Positions 36,117 through 47,430 of a DNA stretch of 64,000 bases are shown piece after piece. Location of the stretch: assembly GCF_026914185.1 (NCBI RefSeq), contig NC_070562.1, positions 5,084,001-5,148,000 of the forward strand. The letters are read 5' to 3'. Position numbers and translations under genes: made by a program. The notes beneath the pieces are model-generated. The model was not told the origin of the DNA and did not search any database. It was given only the letters and a program-made list of their open reading frames with translations. The first letter of the stretch is position 1, and every line of letters starts with the position of its first letter. The stretch comes from Puccinia triticina (lineage: Eukaryota; Basidiomycota; Pucciniomycetes; Pucciniales; Pucciniaceae).

Positions 36117-39100
36117 TCATTTCTTTTTCTGCAATTGTTTCAAATATTCACATTGTTCTACCACTCTACCATGTAAAAATTCACGTTTTGCCACCACTCT
36201 ATCATATTCCTTCTTCACAGTGTTGATGGTCTTTTCAAAATCTCCCCCATCTTTGCACACTAGGGTGTGCTTAGCCATACAGTGTTGATATTTTTGCCGC
36301 CAGGCTAATTGTGCTTCTGAAATTGTCTCTCCCACATATCCAGCTGGTGTTGGGACTAGTAAATGATCCTTATCTACGAATGTGATAGCAACAAAATGTG
36401 CCTTTGATGGAATCAAAGCAAATGTAATTGGCTGATTGTCATTTGGTAGAACAAAGTCCGGGAAAAATGATGTACTTTCATATGGCAAATAGAAACAAAC
36501 TGGGGTCTGATATGTATTTAAAATAATTTTTCCCATTCCTGGCATTGTCATCCAATATTCCACCCCACATGGTTCAGGAGACGGCGCATTCAAAATCTTT
36601 AAATGTTCTTCAACAGTGTAGAAAGGGTTGGATTTTTGGTAAAAGACTCTCCTGTTCTTCAACTCTTCTGATAGCTCATGCCGTATGTTCATATAGTCTT
36701 CTTCTCCTCTTCCCAAAAGGAATGCTACAGACCTGAATCCACAGTGCCCATCTCCTTTAACATTAAAAATTTGTTTCACCCACGGCTGGATTGGGGTTGG
36801 AATTTCCCATATGTAGTCATCTCTCATATCAGGTGGATGAGGTTTTGGTCCTAAATGAAAAGAGTCTGAAAGTGTTCTATGACTTGAGAAAGTCTTGGGT
36901 GTTGATGTTGAGGAATTGAATATTTTATTATTTCCTTGGTTTGCTTCCTCTCCTTTAACTAGCTGATTTGAGAAAGTTTTGGGTGTTAATACCTCTGATA
37001 GTCTGGGGTCAATGGACTTGGAGATTGGACCACGTAATGAATTGTACAAAGAATGATGGTTGATGGATATTGGATTCAACACAGATACTGAATCAGAGAT
37101 GCTTTTTCTTCTCTTAGCAGTTTCTGATTGGCTGTACTTTGTGGATAAGTTTGAAGGGATACACTGAATATGCATAATTGATTGGGGGGAATATGATCCA
37201 TTTAAACCAGGAGAATTTTCAACGCTCATTCTTTTTTGAGTGTGGAGTGGTGCATTTTGATAATGCTGCATAATTGTTTGGGGAGAATATGATTCATTAA
37301 AACCAGGAGAATTTGGAATGCTTGCACCCATTCTTTTTTGAGTGTGGAGTGGTGCATTTTGAGAGTAGTTTCCTAGTAGGCTGTGCTGCATCTGACTACC
37401 TGGATAATGTGAATCATGCCCACTGTGAATGAGTGGCGCGGGGGGAGCTTGGAGCCCTTGAATACTGGCATTAATCTTTATCTGTGATTTACTAGGATTC
37501 TGAACAAATTGTTTGGTTTGAGGGGCTGCTACTGAATAAGATGTGTTCATCTGAGGTTGAAAATTCTGATGACTTATGAGAGATGTCAAATCTTTTTGGG
37601 GGGGTGTTTTTGAGGTTGTCTGAGGGACCTGTCCATTTAACAAGGGGTTCCCCTTTTTTTGGGCTGGGTTTTTGGTTTTTGTGTTTGGCTGATAAGGTTT
37701 ATTGTTCCACGTTTCCATGCCTCTTCTGGTGGCATCTTCCCATTCATCTGCTGTAACTCGTGGAAATGACAACCTGGATTCATTCCTGTGGTATATCATT
37801 GATCTTAATGAACATGCATTAAGTATATAACTATGATTTTGGCTGTGGTCATGCTTGACATTATACTTGGAGGTTTGGCCTTCTTGCCTACCTACTCTGT
37901 CTGTTTTCTCATGAACTACCTGGCACCCTGCGTCATTGCAGTTATGCTGGAAATTGAGACAACAAATTACATCCTTTCACACAAATTCTCGGTCAGATTT
38001 GTAGAATATATATGTGATTTGAAAGCCACACAAATTGGTTGACTCACCACAGCTCTGACATAGAGATATGTATTTGTGCCCTGGTATTCCCGCATTTGAT
38101 AAAAAGCATGGACTCCAGATGATTTGTAAGTGTGGACTTCTACAAAAAAGGTACTTGATGAATGTTCTGCTTGCCAAATTGAAATCACATATCCAACAAT
38201 TGGATATTTCTTGGGTCTGCGTATCTACATGTGCCATTGGATTGATAAGTATATGTTGTTCATCTTCATACTACAAATTTCATACTTACCAATACAAAAA
38301 TGCCTGTCTGGACTATATCATGCTCTCCAGTTTTGATACTTGTTACCCTTTTCCACTTTATTTCCGGGAAATTCTCATAAAGGAAACTTGGAATAGCCAC
38401 TTCATTTTGAGGCACTGCTTCATTGTACAATATTGGATACCTTATGGGTTCTGAAAGGTCAATCCCCATGAGTTTTTGTACCTCTTTATTGAATTTAAAT
38501 ATATGAGTGATCTCCTTTGAAGGTCGGAAATAATACCTCTTGACATAATTATAGAGCAAAACACCAGACAGTATGAGCCTCATTGCTTGATAATTTGAGA
38601 AGGTGTTTGCTATGTCCCTCCCTGGGGCTTGACGGTTGGAATGAATTGAAGCATTCCTCATTATTCCATTGTATGATTCAAATTTCTCAGATGAAAACAA
38701 GCTAGGTGGACCAAACCGCCTGACCGATTCGGGAAGATGGAGGAGCATATGAAATTTAGCTTTATTGACCCACTGTGCATTCATTCTCAAGATATGATAC
38801 AGGAATATATCAATATGATGTTGCAGATCTTCAATGTATGTTTCCATGTTGTCGATTTTTGTTTGGTATACATATGTACACAGGTAACACAACGACATCC
38901 ATATATCCCTTTGCTGCCTGTTCATAAATGGAAAGAAGACAAACGGGGCAGCTTGAACCACAATCTTCATATGCTTTCCAATGAAACTCTTGTAGTGGGT
39001 GACCATAAACACCCCCCTCAAAGAAGGAATATTTAGTGCGCCTTTGTTGAAAGACTCCCATTTTCCCTCCAATTTCCGTCTGTCTGCCTCCCCAAGGCCT

Positions 39101-41595
39101 TCCATGAAGTCACGCAGAAGGTATCAAATGATTCCAAGCTGTAATACATGCAAGATCTCTACAGGCGTATCTTTACATCCATCAAATCCTGTTCCAAATT
39201 TGGAGGCTATCAGTATCAAACAGATGTAAATTTTCATCAGAGAGGCTCACCCTTCAAAGTGTAGAAACAATTATACAGCCTGTCTGGGCACTCTTTCTCT
39301 ATGGCTTCTATCTCTTCTTTTTGACCTGGCTTATTTCTCTGGTGGTACCTCTCAACAAATTCCACATTTATGTTGTCCTTAAGACCTTTTGCTTTGGTTT
39401 TGTCATCGTATGCGGTCTTGGCTTCATCTTTGGATTCTTGCCAACATTTCTTTATGGATGATATTGTTTCTTCCCACTTGCGTGGAGGGGGGGGCTTGAA
39501 GGTGATTGTCAGGTCACATCCATGCATACTAAAAATGAATTTACTGAACTACTTACCACATGTCCCCCTGTGGTCAATCGTAAAAAATCTTTCACATAAG
39601 CCACAAGTGACTTATCCTCCTTCCTTACCACCGAAAGTTGACACATACGGCAAGGACTATTGGCATTTGCGGGCATGGGTGTACTGGTCATTTCTGCATG
39701 CATTGGAGAGTCCCCAAGCGCTACTAGTACAAAACTCATAATTAGTACCCTCTGATTCAGTATGCTATCATAAGCAAAATGGCCATTGATGCTCATATCA
39801 CTGGAAGGAATAATAAGTAATTCCACAAGTGTCAACATGATGCTGATCATGATTTTTAAATGGAAAATTAATGAACAACTTACTTAATTTCCTCAATAAT
39901 TGGATCTGCCAACTCCAAGCAACTTGCTACATTGGAGGTTGCCACGAATTGACAATTGTACTCCTGATTTGACCAGTGTGGATGTAGTCCTGACAAAGTG
40001 AAATAATATGATATATGTTTGTTCCATTGTTTGGAGCAATTACCAGATGTGTCGTCTGCATAGAGTGTAAGTGGTACATGTTGGATGATGCAGTTTTGGG
40101 CCTTTTCCCGCCAAGGGTTGGGGAGTTCAATTTGGATTCTTTTTCCACTGTTATCTTCTTCTATGAACACAATATTGGTCAAATTACCAAATCACGCTTG
40201 TTGTATATAATGATTGATGCACTCACCATAAAGATTATCACCAATTTTTATTGTAATGTATGTGCCATCTCCCATGGGAATTTCTGAGATTTCTGAATAA
40301 ACCTTGTCAAAATCATTGATATCAACAACCCGCTGGTGCTGGGTTTCAGTGAATTTAATATCCGCCGGTATAATGATATCAAATGCATCTCCAGTTTCAT
40401 GTGGCATAAATTCTGGTGAATAGCATTTTGCATACAACTTCCCCTTGGCCTTGTAAAAAAAGGTGGGAATCACCACTTCACCTGATTTCAGCTGTGTGGG
40501 TTCATATATGTAAAAATGCTTTGATTCAATGTGCACCATTTGCACCCGGATGTCACGTGGTAGATCTTCTCTCCATTTGAAGCTTTGACAAAGGCTGTCA
40601 ATTGGATCGCCACATGGGTCATGGGGATAAAATTCAAGATGCCCATTCACATATGGATTCAGCAATTCCTATGAAAAGGAAGAAAATGAAATCAGCTCAA
40701 TACTCATTGCTTCTACAGTCAAAGAATTAACTACATTAGACAAGATTCCTTTGACACTAATGTGGAATATCTTATTATCCCACACACTGATAGATTCCTT
40801 ATTGACAAAGTTCAGGAGCTTTCTTATTCTTTCTCTTGAATTACGTACAGCATCCCAATATGGCAGAGCTAATTTCTTCATTTTTAGGATAATCCTAAGT
40901 TGGAGGTATGTTACACGTGACATAAGAGTGTGCAAATATCCCATAATGAGGCATGCTATCAAATCCTGGAAAGTAAGATGCAGAAATATCATGAGTAAAA
41001 TGATAGAAACACAATCTCAAGTAGTAGGTCTTACTTCCTCACTGTTGAATGGATCCCAATTGACCTTTGGTGCACCACCTGCTTGACGCGTGTCTTGTGC
41101 TTTTGCAAGAGTTATGGCCTCTTCACGTTGTTCAATTATTGATTCTCCAAACATATCCCAAGAGAGAAATTCATCAGAATACTCTGATGGGGCCTCATGC
41201 CCCCCAGATGAATCTGAGCCGAATCCTACATCATCATCATCTCTGATGACATACTCAGGCTGGATCACCTGGGGGAAGTGGAGTTCAGTTTCAACAGAAT
41301 CTTGAGCTGGCCAGGTATGGTCCAAATCCATATCTGAAGGCCCCCGCTGTGCCACAGGACTTGTGTTTGCTTTTGTCAGCTCCCTGAGATGTAATTGGCT
41401 CAAAAGAACATTCTGCCTGACAGCATTCAGGTGTGCAGCTGAGTTCAAGTGCTGCGTGACAGATTTCATTCTACGGCCATGATAGTAATGACATTGGTAA
41501 CTTGCCTCCCCATGAGAATCTACAAACCTTGTGAATCCTGCCGGTCCATAGAGACAAATCCGGTCCATAGAGACAAATCCGGTCCATAGAGACAA
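36117..41595 (-). pseudogene. Basidiomycete transposase-like protein fused to a C-terminal OTU domain (nine exons)
   Basis: Exons that join in phase: 41035-41595, 40735-40965, 40227-40668, 39884-40160, 39557-39800, 39251-39494, 38290-39188, 38048-38224, 36117-37946. Family landmarks appear in order: ELPNPWREKA, LTLYADDTSGN, GDSPMHAE, CRMC, GFDGCKDTPVE, LLHLPESVRRFGP, RQAPGRDIA, GRQEGQTSK. I know this series from abundant transposon-associated basidiomycete proteins; I cannot assign the DDE class. The last exon runs on, without a stop, through a Ser/Pro/Gln-rich linker into an OTU protease: GDGHCGFRS holds Asp and Cys (Cys codon 36741-36743), and KAHFVAITF holds the His (36396-36398). One TGA (39124-39126), in LGII-stop-YLLRD, breaks the otherwise open chain. 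The start is uncertain because it falls in a 19-bp repeat. Confidence 0.75.
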
Positions 41596-41597
41596 AT
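41541..41597. repeat. 19-bp tandem repeat, three copies
   Basis: Three adjacent copies of CCGGTCCATAGAGACAAAT overlap the possible N-terminus of the transposase-like gene. Because 19 is not a multiple of three, the ATG in each copy lies in a different frame. Confidence 0.9.
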
Positions 41598-41599
41598 CA

Positions 41600-42211
41600 A
41601 AGAATCAGAGCCAATCCTCATAACAACAAGCCAATAAGCCCTTACCTGCTATTTCCTCCATTTGGATATTTCTTTATGAAATACAAATCCTGATTTATTT
41701 CTGGTTTTCCAGATGCTTTTGGAACAGATAGGAGATAAAATAATCCAAATAGAAATGAACAGACTTTGATTTAAATGATGGAATGAGTAAGTTGTTAGTA
41801 ATATAAATATTTTTTGGATGTCTATTATCTCAATTTTTTGTGTCTGTGTGTATGGGATTTTATTTGGATAAAATAAATATGCAGTAATAGAGATAAATCA
41901 GAGGTGTTAAATCTTACTGACTTATTAGAAAGTTAGAATTTTTTGCTTTTAACTCTATGGACTGTGAAATAAATGTTTAGGGGGATGTTTTTGGACTTCA
42001 GTTGAAATTTCCTCGGCAGTTTTGCATGGCATGTAGCTTATGTCAAGACAATGGATCTGACTCAAACTAATTCAGAGATAACACGGCTCAAATTGTGATG
42101 CTTTAATCTAAAAAGATGTTCTGCGGTCAGGTGCAATAAGAAGATCAGAGCCCGGTGAGGAAAGAATGGGGAGTGAGAGAGTGATCCGTCGAAATCACGG
42201 GAGTTGATATC
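41600..42211. other. AT-rich intergenic stretch
   Basis: Separates two divergently read genes (transposase-like gene on minus, unrecognised family copy 2 on plus). No motif or terminal repeat could be supported. Confidence 0.45.
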
Positions 42212-44335
42212 ATGTCGAGATCACCAAGTAGAATTTCAAATGTCTCATGTGATCGTGGTTCGCTCGCTCCGACCAGCGGGGATTGCTCCAACCATCTCAG
42301 CCAAACTCATCCCACCAAGCAACCCCACCTCCGACAAGACTCGCCGCTCACAATAAAAGGAACGAATCTGTGGCAGGTAAGCTCAATCTCCCCACCCAGT
42401 TACAGTCCGTCAATACAGACCTGACACCCCTTCATTTGTGATATCATGTCCAACTTGTCATTGTGTACAGGCCGTTTTACTCCTCAATTCCGTGCACGCA
42501 CAACACCGGCAGTTACAGGTCAGTCTGCATTGAACACATGTATATTATGTATTCCCCTGACTGATTGAACGAATCAGCAGGAGTCACCAGCCCCATGCGA
42601 GCTACTATCAGCCCGGCCCGACTGGCTGCGGCTCCTTACACAGCCAGGAGCCCAACTCAAGGCGCATCGGCTGCAATCCATCCTGACCTGGATGGTGCGG
42701 CTCGAGACAAAGAGCTGACCCCTATCATCCCTATGCTGCGTAGCAAGAATGAAGATAGCAACCCCGGGCCCGATAATGCCGGTGATGTTCCAGACGGACC
42801 TGAAAATCACCGCAGTGTGCCAACACCAGATGAAACTCCCCCCGGGCCCGATAACGCCAGTGATGTTCCAGACGGACCTGAAAATCACCGCAGTGAGCCG
42901 ACGCCAGATGAAACTCCCCCCGGGCCCGATAACGCCATTTCAGTTGAACGACTGGCAGATAAACTGGGCCTAGATGTCGGTCAGATCGAGCGGGTCCGAC
43001 AAGTCGCAGCCGTAAGTTATATGTCCTCATCCTCTGTTCATCTCGCTTGATCTGACACATCTCCCCCGGCCCAGCTGTCAGAGGCTGATCGTGTGCTGGC
43101 TACGCTCATGTACCTTGAATCAATCCGAGCTCGAGTCGAACAATCTGGTACCCAGCGTGGGCCCGAACATGTCCCAGCCCCCGTCCATATCCCCCCTGTT
43201 GATGTCAATCCCAGTAGGGGGTTTATTTACCATCGCGATGTCCGAGTACGTCAACCCACCCAAGATTAGGATATACAGGACTAACCCATGTGTTTGAATG
43301 ACTTAATTAGGCCTTAATTCGCGCAAAAACTCGCCAAAAGCTCCTCATGCCAGCCCTGCAGTCATATGGTCGAACTCATACTGTGGATACCCGCGCCCTC
43401 ATTCCTCAAACCCCCCTGGTATTAGTGAAGGTGAGCAGACTTTAATCCACATCCTTTCCACCTGTCAGCTGGGTGACTCGATAGCTGGGACTGCAGGGCG
43501 AGGTGGATGCAATGGACCACGAGTGGAAGACTACCTACCTCCCGGCGGGTTATATTGATCATGAAGACCACACCGTCAATAGTGTCTCCCTCCTCATCCG
43601 AGATTTACTGAAATACGAGAAGAGCGCGCTTGCAAAGATGGTCAGTCACCATTCCACATGGTCTGCATCCCTTAAACTGACTTGCTGATCACAATGACCT
43701 TTCTTAGATTATGGCCGGTGCGAGGCCAGGGGCCCAGGCAATTGCTGTGCCTATCCCACAAATCACTGATGTGGTTTTCACAGTAAGTCTCACTTATCAC
43801 TTTAATCTAAAGCCAAAAGACCAAGGCTGATGGAATCTTTGTTGCCGAGAAATCAGGTTTTGCAAGAATTTTCCCCTCAACATGCACTCATGACGCGAGC
43901 CGATGTGGCTCGATCAATCCACATCAGCTTGGTGGTACGCATGGCGTACCTTCGGTTGCATATGTACATGCAGCGTCAACAGGATCGAACGACTACCTTG
44001 GTTCGATCCCCTTGGGAGCTGATCGATTGACACCTGGAGACCATGCGACACAAGTCGCAAGACTACAAAGTGGCGTAAGTTCAACTTTATTCCTCAGTAT
44101 ATTGGACAAAAATGTTCTGATGACGAACATCTTCTGATGTGTGATTACCTATCAGGTATGGCCGTCTCATCTTGGACTACAACCGACACATTTTTGATGG
44201 CGCAAAGACGGCGCGTGAGATTGCCAGCATCTTGGTTGCCCTCCCCTCTGACAAAGAAGTGCAGGCGATGCTGCGTGACAGAGCCCAGGAGGCCCCGGGT
44301 GATGAAGATGAAGATGGTGCCGCAGACGGCTTCTA
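42212..44335 (+). pseudogene. Unrecognised multi-exon gene family, copy 2
   Basis: Likely exons begin at MSRSPSRIS (42212), continue with GRFTPQFRARTTPAVT (near 42472), a block from about 42582 to 43013 ending in RLADKLGLDVGQIERV, then LSEADRVLATLMY, ALIRAKTRQKLL, GEVDAMDHEWKTTYLPAGYI, MAYLRLHMYMQ and YGRLILDYNRHIF. They end at 44335 after an acidic DEDEDGAADGF tail. The order and two intron positions match 24415-26187. A TGA at 44028-44030 (LID-stop-HLETM; the other copy has an Ala codon here) interrupts the penultimate exon. Other blocks are open. A 26-residue Pro/Asp-rich repeat occurs twice. The function is unknown. Confidence 0.6.
42766..42921. repeat. 78-bp coding tandem repeat
   Basis: GGGCCCGATAA recurs at 42766, 42844 and 42922, so the unit is 78 bp (26 codons). 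Two full copies encode PGPDNAxDVPDGPENHRS-type repeats in copy 2 of the unrecognised family; a third begins at 42922. Confidence 0.9.
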
Positions 44336-44340
44336 ATTAT

Positions 44341-44880
44341 CTTGTTTTCATGTTTTCTTTTTTTCCTTTTTTTCCTTTTTTTCCTTTTTTTCCTTTTTTT
44401 CCTTTTTTTCCTTTTTTTCCTTTTTTTCCTTTTTTTCCTTTTTTTCCTTTTTTTCCTTTTTTTCCTTTTTTTCCTTTTTTTCCTTTTTTTCCTTTTTTTC
44501 CTTTTTTTCCTTTTTTTCCTTTTTTTTCCTTTTTTCCTTTTTTTTCCTTTTTTTTCCTTTTTTTCCTTTTTTTTCCTTTTTTTCCTTTTTTTCCTTTTTT
44601 TCCTTTTTTTTCCTTTTTTACTTTTTTTTCCTTTTTTTTTTCTCTTCCTTTTTTTTCCTTTTTTTTTTTTTTTACCCTTTTTTTTCCTTTTTTCTTTTTT
44701 TTCCTTTTTTTTCTTTTTTTCTTTTTTTTCTTTTTTTCTTTTTTTTCCTTTTTTTTTTTTTCCTTTTTTTTCCTTTTTTTCCTTTTTTTCCTTTTTTCTT
44801 TCCTTTTTTTTTCTTCCTTTTTTTTCCTTTTTTTCCCTTTTTTTCCTTTTTTTTCCTTTTTTTCCTTTTTTTCCTTTTTA
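44341..44880. repeat. Long polypyrimidine tract, (T6-8CC)n
   Basis: About 540 bp of almost pure pyrimidine on the plus strand, mostly TTTTTTTCC, starting a few bases after the stop of the preceding gene. The 9-bp period leaves long Phe/Pro and Lys/Gly frames open on the two strands; these are artefacts. Such tracts can form triplex DNA. Confidence 0.95.
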
Positions 44881-44984
44881 TGTTATTTGTTTTCTTATCT
44901 TTCCTCGTCCAGTTCTCCTCCATGTCCCCCATGCAATGCAGTGCGTGGTACCCAGGCGGTACCACATTCTGCTGCAGATATAAC

Positions 44985-45035
44985 CCGCGGATTTGATCCG
45001 CTCCGTGCAAGGCTAACTGAGCCACCGCACCCCCC
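44985..45035 (-). other. tRNA-like Pol III promoter region, possible SINE head
   Basis: On the minus strand I read GGTGGCTCAGTTAG, close to a tRNA A box. About 20 bp later comes GGATCAAATCC, near a B box (GGTTCRANTCC). Spacing is shorter than usual and the whole does not fold as a complete tRNA, so a tRNA-derived SINE fragment is more likely than a tRNA gene. A second copy would be needed to support this. Confidence 0.3.
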
Positions 45036-45060
45036 AAGGGTGAATGTGACGGACCGGTGA

Positions 45061-45560
45061 GCCACGTGGAGACCACCGCTCGAGGTGTTGCTGCCTCGTG
45101 GGCTCGACCAACCCGTTGTGATCACGGGTTTTCCTCGGTGGAATCGCCGTCGGTGGTGTGGTGGGGCCGGCGTGGACCCGACCATCTCGTCGGTGCCACG
45201 AGAAATCCACGGGGAATCCACAGAGAGCCAAAAGCCCACGTGGATTCCTCGCCGTGCCCAGTTGGTGGAGACCCCGTGAACGGGTGGACCAACAGCCGCT
45301 GGTCCGACCTCGCGCGCGGCCACCACGTGGAGTCCTCGTGGAATCCGCGTGATTTCCCCGTGGACGGACTCCCCGGGTGTACTTCGATGGAGGTCGACAA
45401 CAATTTGAGGATTCACAACGGACTTCCCTGTGTTTTGCAACACTTTTGGGAGAAAATCATGACAAGTCAAAAAAAAAGTTCAAAAAAAATTTGTTTCCTA
45501 GGGCTCTCACGTGGCAGAGCATCTTTTGAGGTGGTTGTGAGAAGAAAAAAAAAATGAAAA
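45061..45560. other. GC-rich stretch with many GTGGA/TCCAC words
   Basis: Overlapping open frames on both strands come from composition. The style of sequence resembles 35000-35290. No gene is supported. Confidence 0.4.
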
Positions 45561-45696
45561 AAATGATGCAAGAGGCCTCGGCGACCTGCATCGAGGCCGT
45601 GTTGTTGACTCGCAGTGGTCACAAGGTGATCGTTAGGCCGTACCTGAGGCTGTGGGGGGTGGAAATCCCTTGGGGGTCAGGAATCGGCGGTTTGCA

Positions 45697-46020
45697 GGGC
45701 CCCGAGGGCGCAACAGCCCGACCGCCGCCGGGGCAGCGACCAGGTCGCCCCCAGGCCGGCACCGGTCTCCGAGGCGTACCGAGGGCACACCAGTGTCGCC
45801 ACCGGCCCCGGGGGCGAGCCTGGGTAGCCCTGGGTGCGTTCAGGGAGCGCTGACTGTAGGGCCCCGAGGGCGCAACAGCCCGACCGTCGCCGGGGCAGCG
45901 ACCAGGTCGCCCCCAGGCCGGCACCGGTCTCCGAGGCGTACCGAGGGCGTACCGGTGTCGCCACCGGCCCCAGGGGCGACCCTGGGTAGCCCTGGGTGCG
46001 TTCAGGGAGCGCTCACTGTT
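45697..46020. repeat. 162-bp tandem duplication
   Basis: Two adjacent copies of a very GC-rich unit (45697-45858 and 45859-46020), almost identical. The length, 54 codons, keeps several Gly/Pro/Arg-rich frames open on both strands; no family motif appears. Confidence 0.9.
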
Positions 46021-46418
46021 GGGGCGCGAGTGTGGCGTTTTGGGGGCGCGCAAGTGGCGCATTGAGGCTGTGACACCCGCGGGGCGCGCCGCCAATTCTC
46101 GATTCGCCCCGCTGTGTAGTTTCGAATCCTCCGAATGTGATCCAGGTGCTGGCTATCGACCATCAAAATGAAAGAAATGTGTGGTGGAGGGACCATCAAA
46201 AAATGTGCAATTATGCAGCCTATAAGTAGTGTAGCACAATTCACCTCAGGGTTGCTCCTGCGTCGATAAATGATTGCTTTTGAGAAGAGTAACTTTGGAG
46301 GGCAAAAACGAGAGATGACACGCGTATCACAGAAGTGCGATCGCGGCTTGGTGGAGCAGGTCTACATATTCGGATTTCCCCCACAAGTAATTTTCCAGAA
46401 TCTTTTCTAGAGAATCGC

Positions 46419-46715
46419 CTATGTCACCATTCCGGCGGCGGAAGCTGCGTGCACCGCACACGCTGGTGTATTGCTTGATAGCAGTGACCAAAAATTCAAG
46501 GGATCCTGCTGGAACAAGGATACATATTGTCTTTTCCGTAAAGCTTGGAACCTTTCTTTTTTTTTTTTTGGTGGATCCATGAAGATTGCATATTTTTCAT
46601 ATCCAGTCCAAGTTTTGAGTTGACAGGTGTCAGACGCAGCCCAGAACTCAAAGCCATCATCCTCTGGAAGATGATCTTGAAGCAGGGTTCGTTCAGATTC
46701 TGAACCGGAGCTCAT
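46419..46715 (-). CDS. Possible small hypothetical protein
   Basis: A frame starting MSSGSESERTLLQDHL gives about 98 residues with an acidic N-terminus and a PPKKKKERFQ stretch encoded next to a T run. I recognise no family. It may be an exon of a decayed transposon gene or a chance frame. Confidence 0.2.
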   Translation of the reverse strand: MSSGSESERTLLQDHLPEDDGFEFWAASDTCQLKTWTGYEKYAIFMDPPKKKKERFQALRKRQYVSLFQQDPLNFWSLLSSNTPACAVHAASAAGMVT

Positions 46716-47430
46716 TGTTGACCTAGCCCACCCTTCACCAAGTTGAACGGACACTGCCCTCCACCCCAACGGAGGGGCCGACCAAGAACTGGACCCGTTA
46801 CACAAGCTGTGAGGGATATGAGGGTGGTGGGATACTTCAGCCAGAAGTTAATCTGGCCACTTGGAATAAATGCATAAAATAAAAAATAAAAAACCATCTC
46901 GTTCCAAGCTATTTGGAAAACACAATATGTCCGGGTGCGCATGTGTGGGTAAAGAAACCACGGTCTACTAATGTAAACTAAGACCACAATTGGGGGCAAC
47001 AGGAGTACCTGCCTGAAAAAAACGTTTCATTCCACTTAAAAAAGTTTCCGGCTTCACGCTACAAGCAGTCACAACACAAGAGCAACAGCAGGGAACTTGA
47101 AGTGACTTTGGCCATTTCGAGAGTTTACAAGAGGAAGCGCAAGAGAACAAGCCTAGTCTAGACATGATTGTCAACATGATACATACACAAGCCAGTGAGA
47201 CGACACCGACATGCCGTTGAGCGATTGAAGATGGTCGGACAAGCGGTAGCACTGGGAAGAGCGGCTGCCTCGAGAGCGGAGCTTGTCACCCCTAGACCCT
47301 CCGACCAGGGAAAGCTTTCTTCCACAAACGCATTGCCCATCGCCCCACTGAACAAAACTCACAGCGGGTATGGGACAGCCCCTCTCCCGAAAGATGGTCG
47401 CCCAGAGACAAAACCAGACACAACCGGACT
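46716..47430. other. Intergenic 3' of the mismatch-repair gene
   Basis: No coding signal beyond short shadow frames. It would hold the 3' end and terminator of the PMS1-like gene. Confidence 0.4.

Noticed and set aside
44985..45035. A functional tRNA gene
   Set aside because: A- and B-box-like words exist, but arms do not pair into a full cloverleaf.
44137..45060. A 307-codon Phe/Pro frame, with Lys/Gly frames opposite
   Set aside because: They are the translation of the polypyrimidine tract; the period keeps frames open and there is no non-repeat protein sequence of substance.
45619..46095. Long Gly/Pro/Arg frames on both strands
   Set aside because: They come from a GC-rich 162-bp tandem duplication with no family motif.
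46419..46805. A hAT-type dimerisation domain in the small minus frame
   Set aside because: Only a loose DPLNFW-like resemblance; no other hAT signature nearby.
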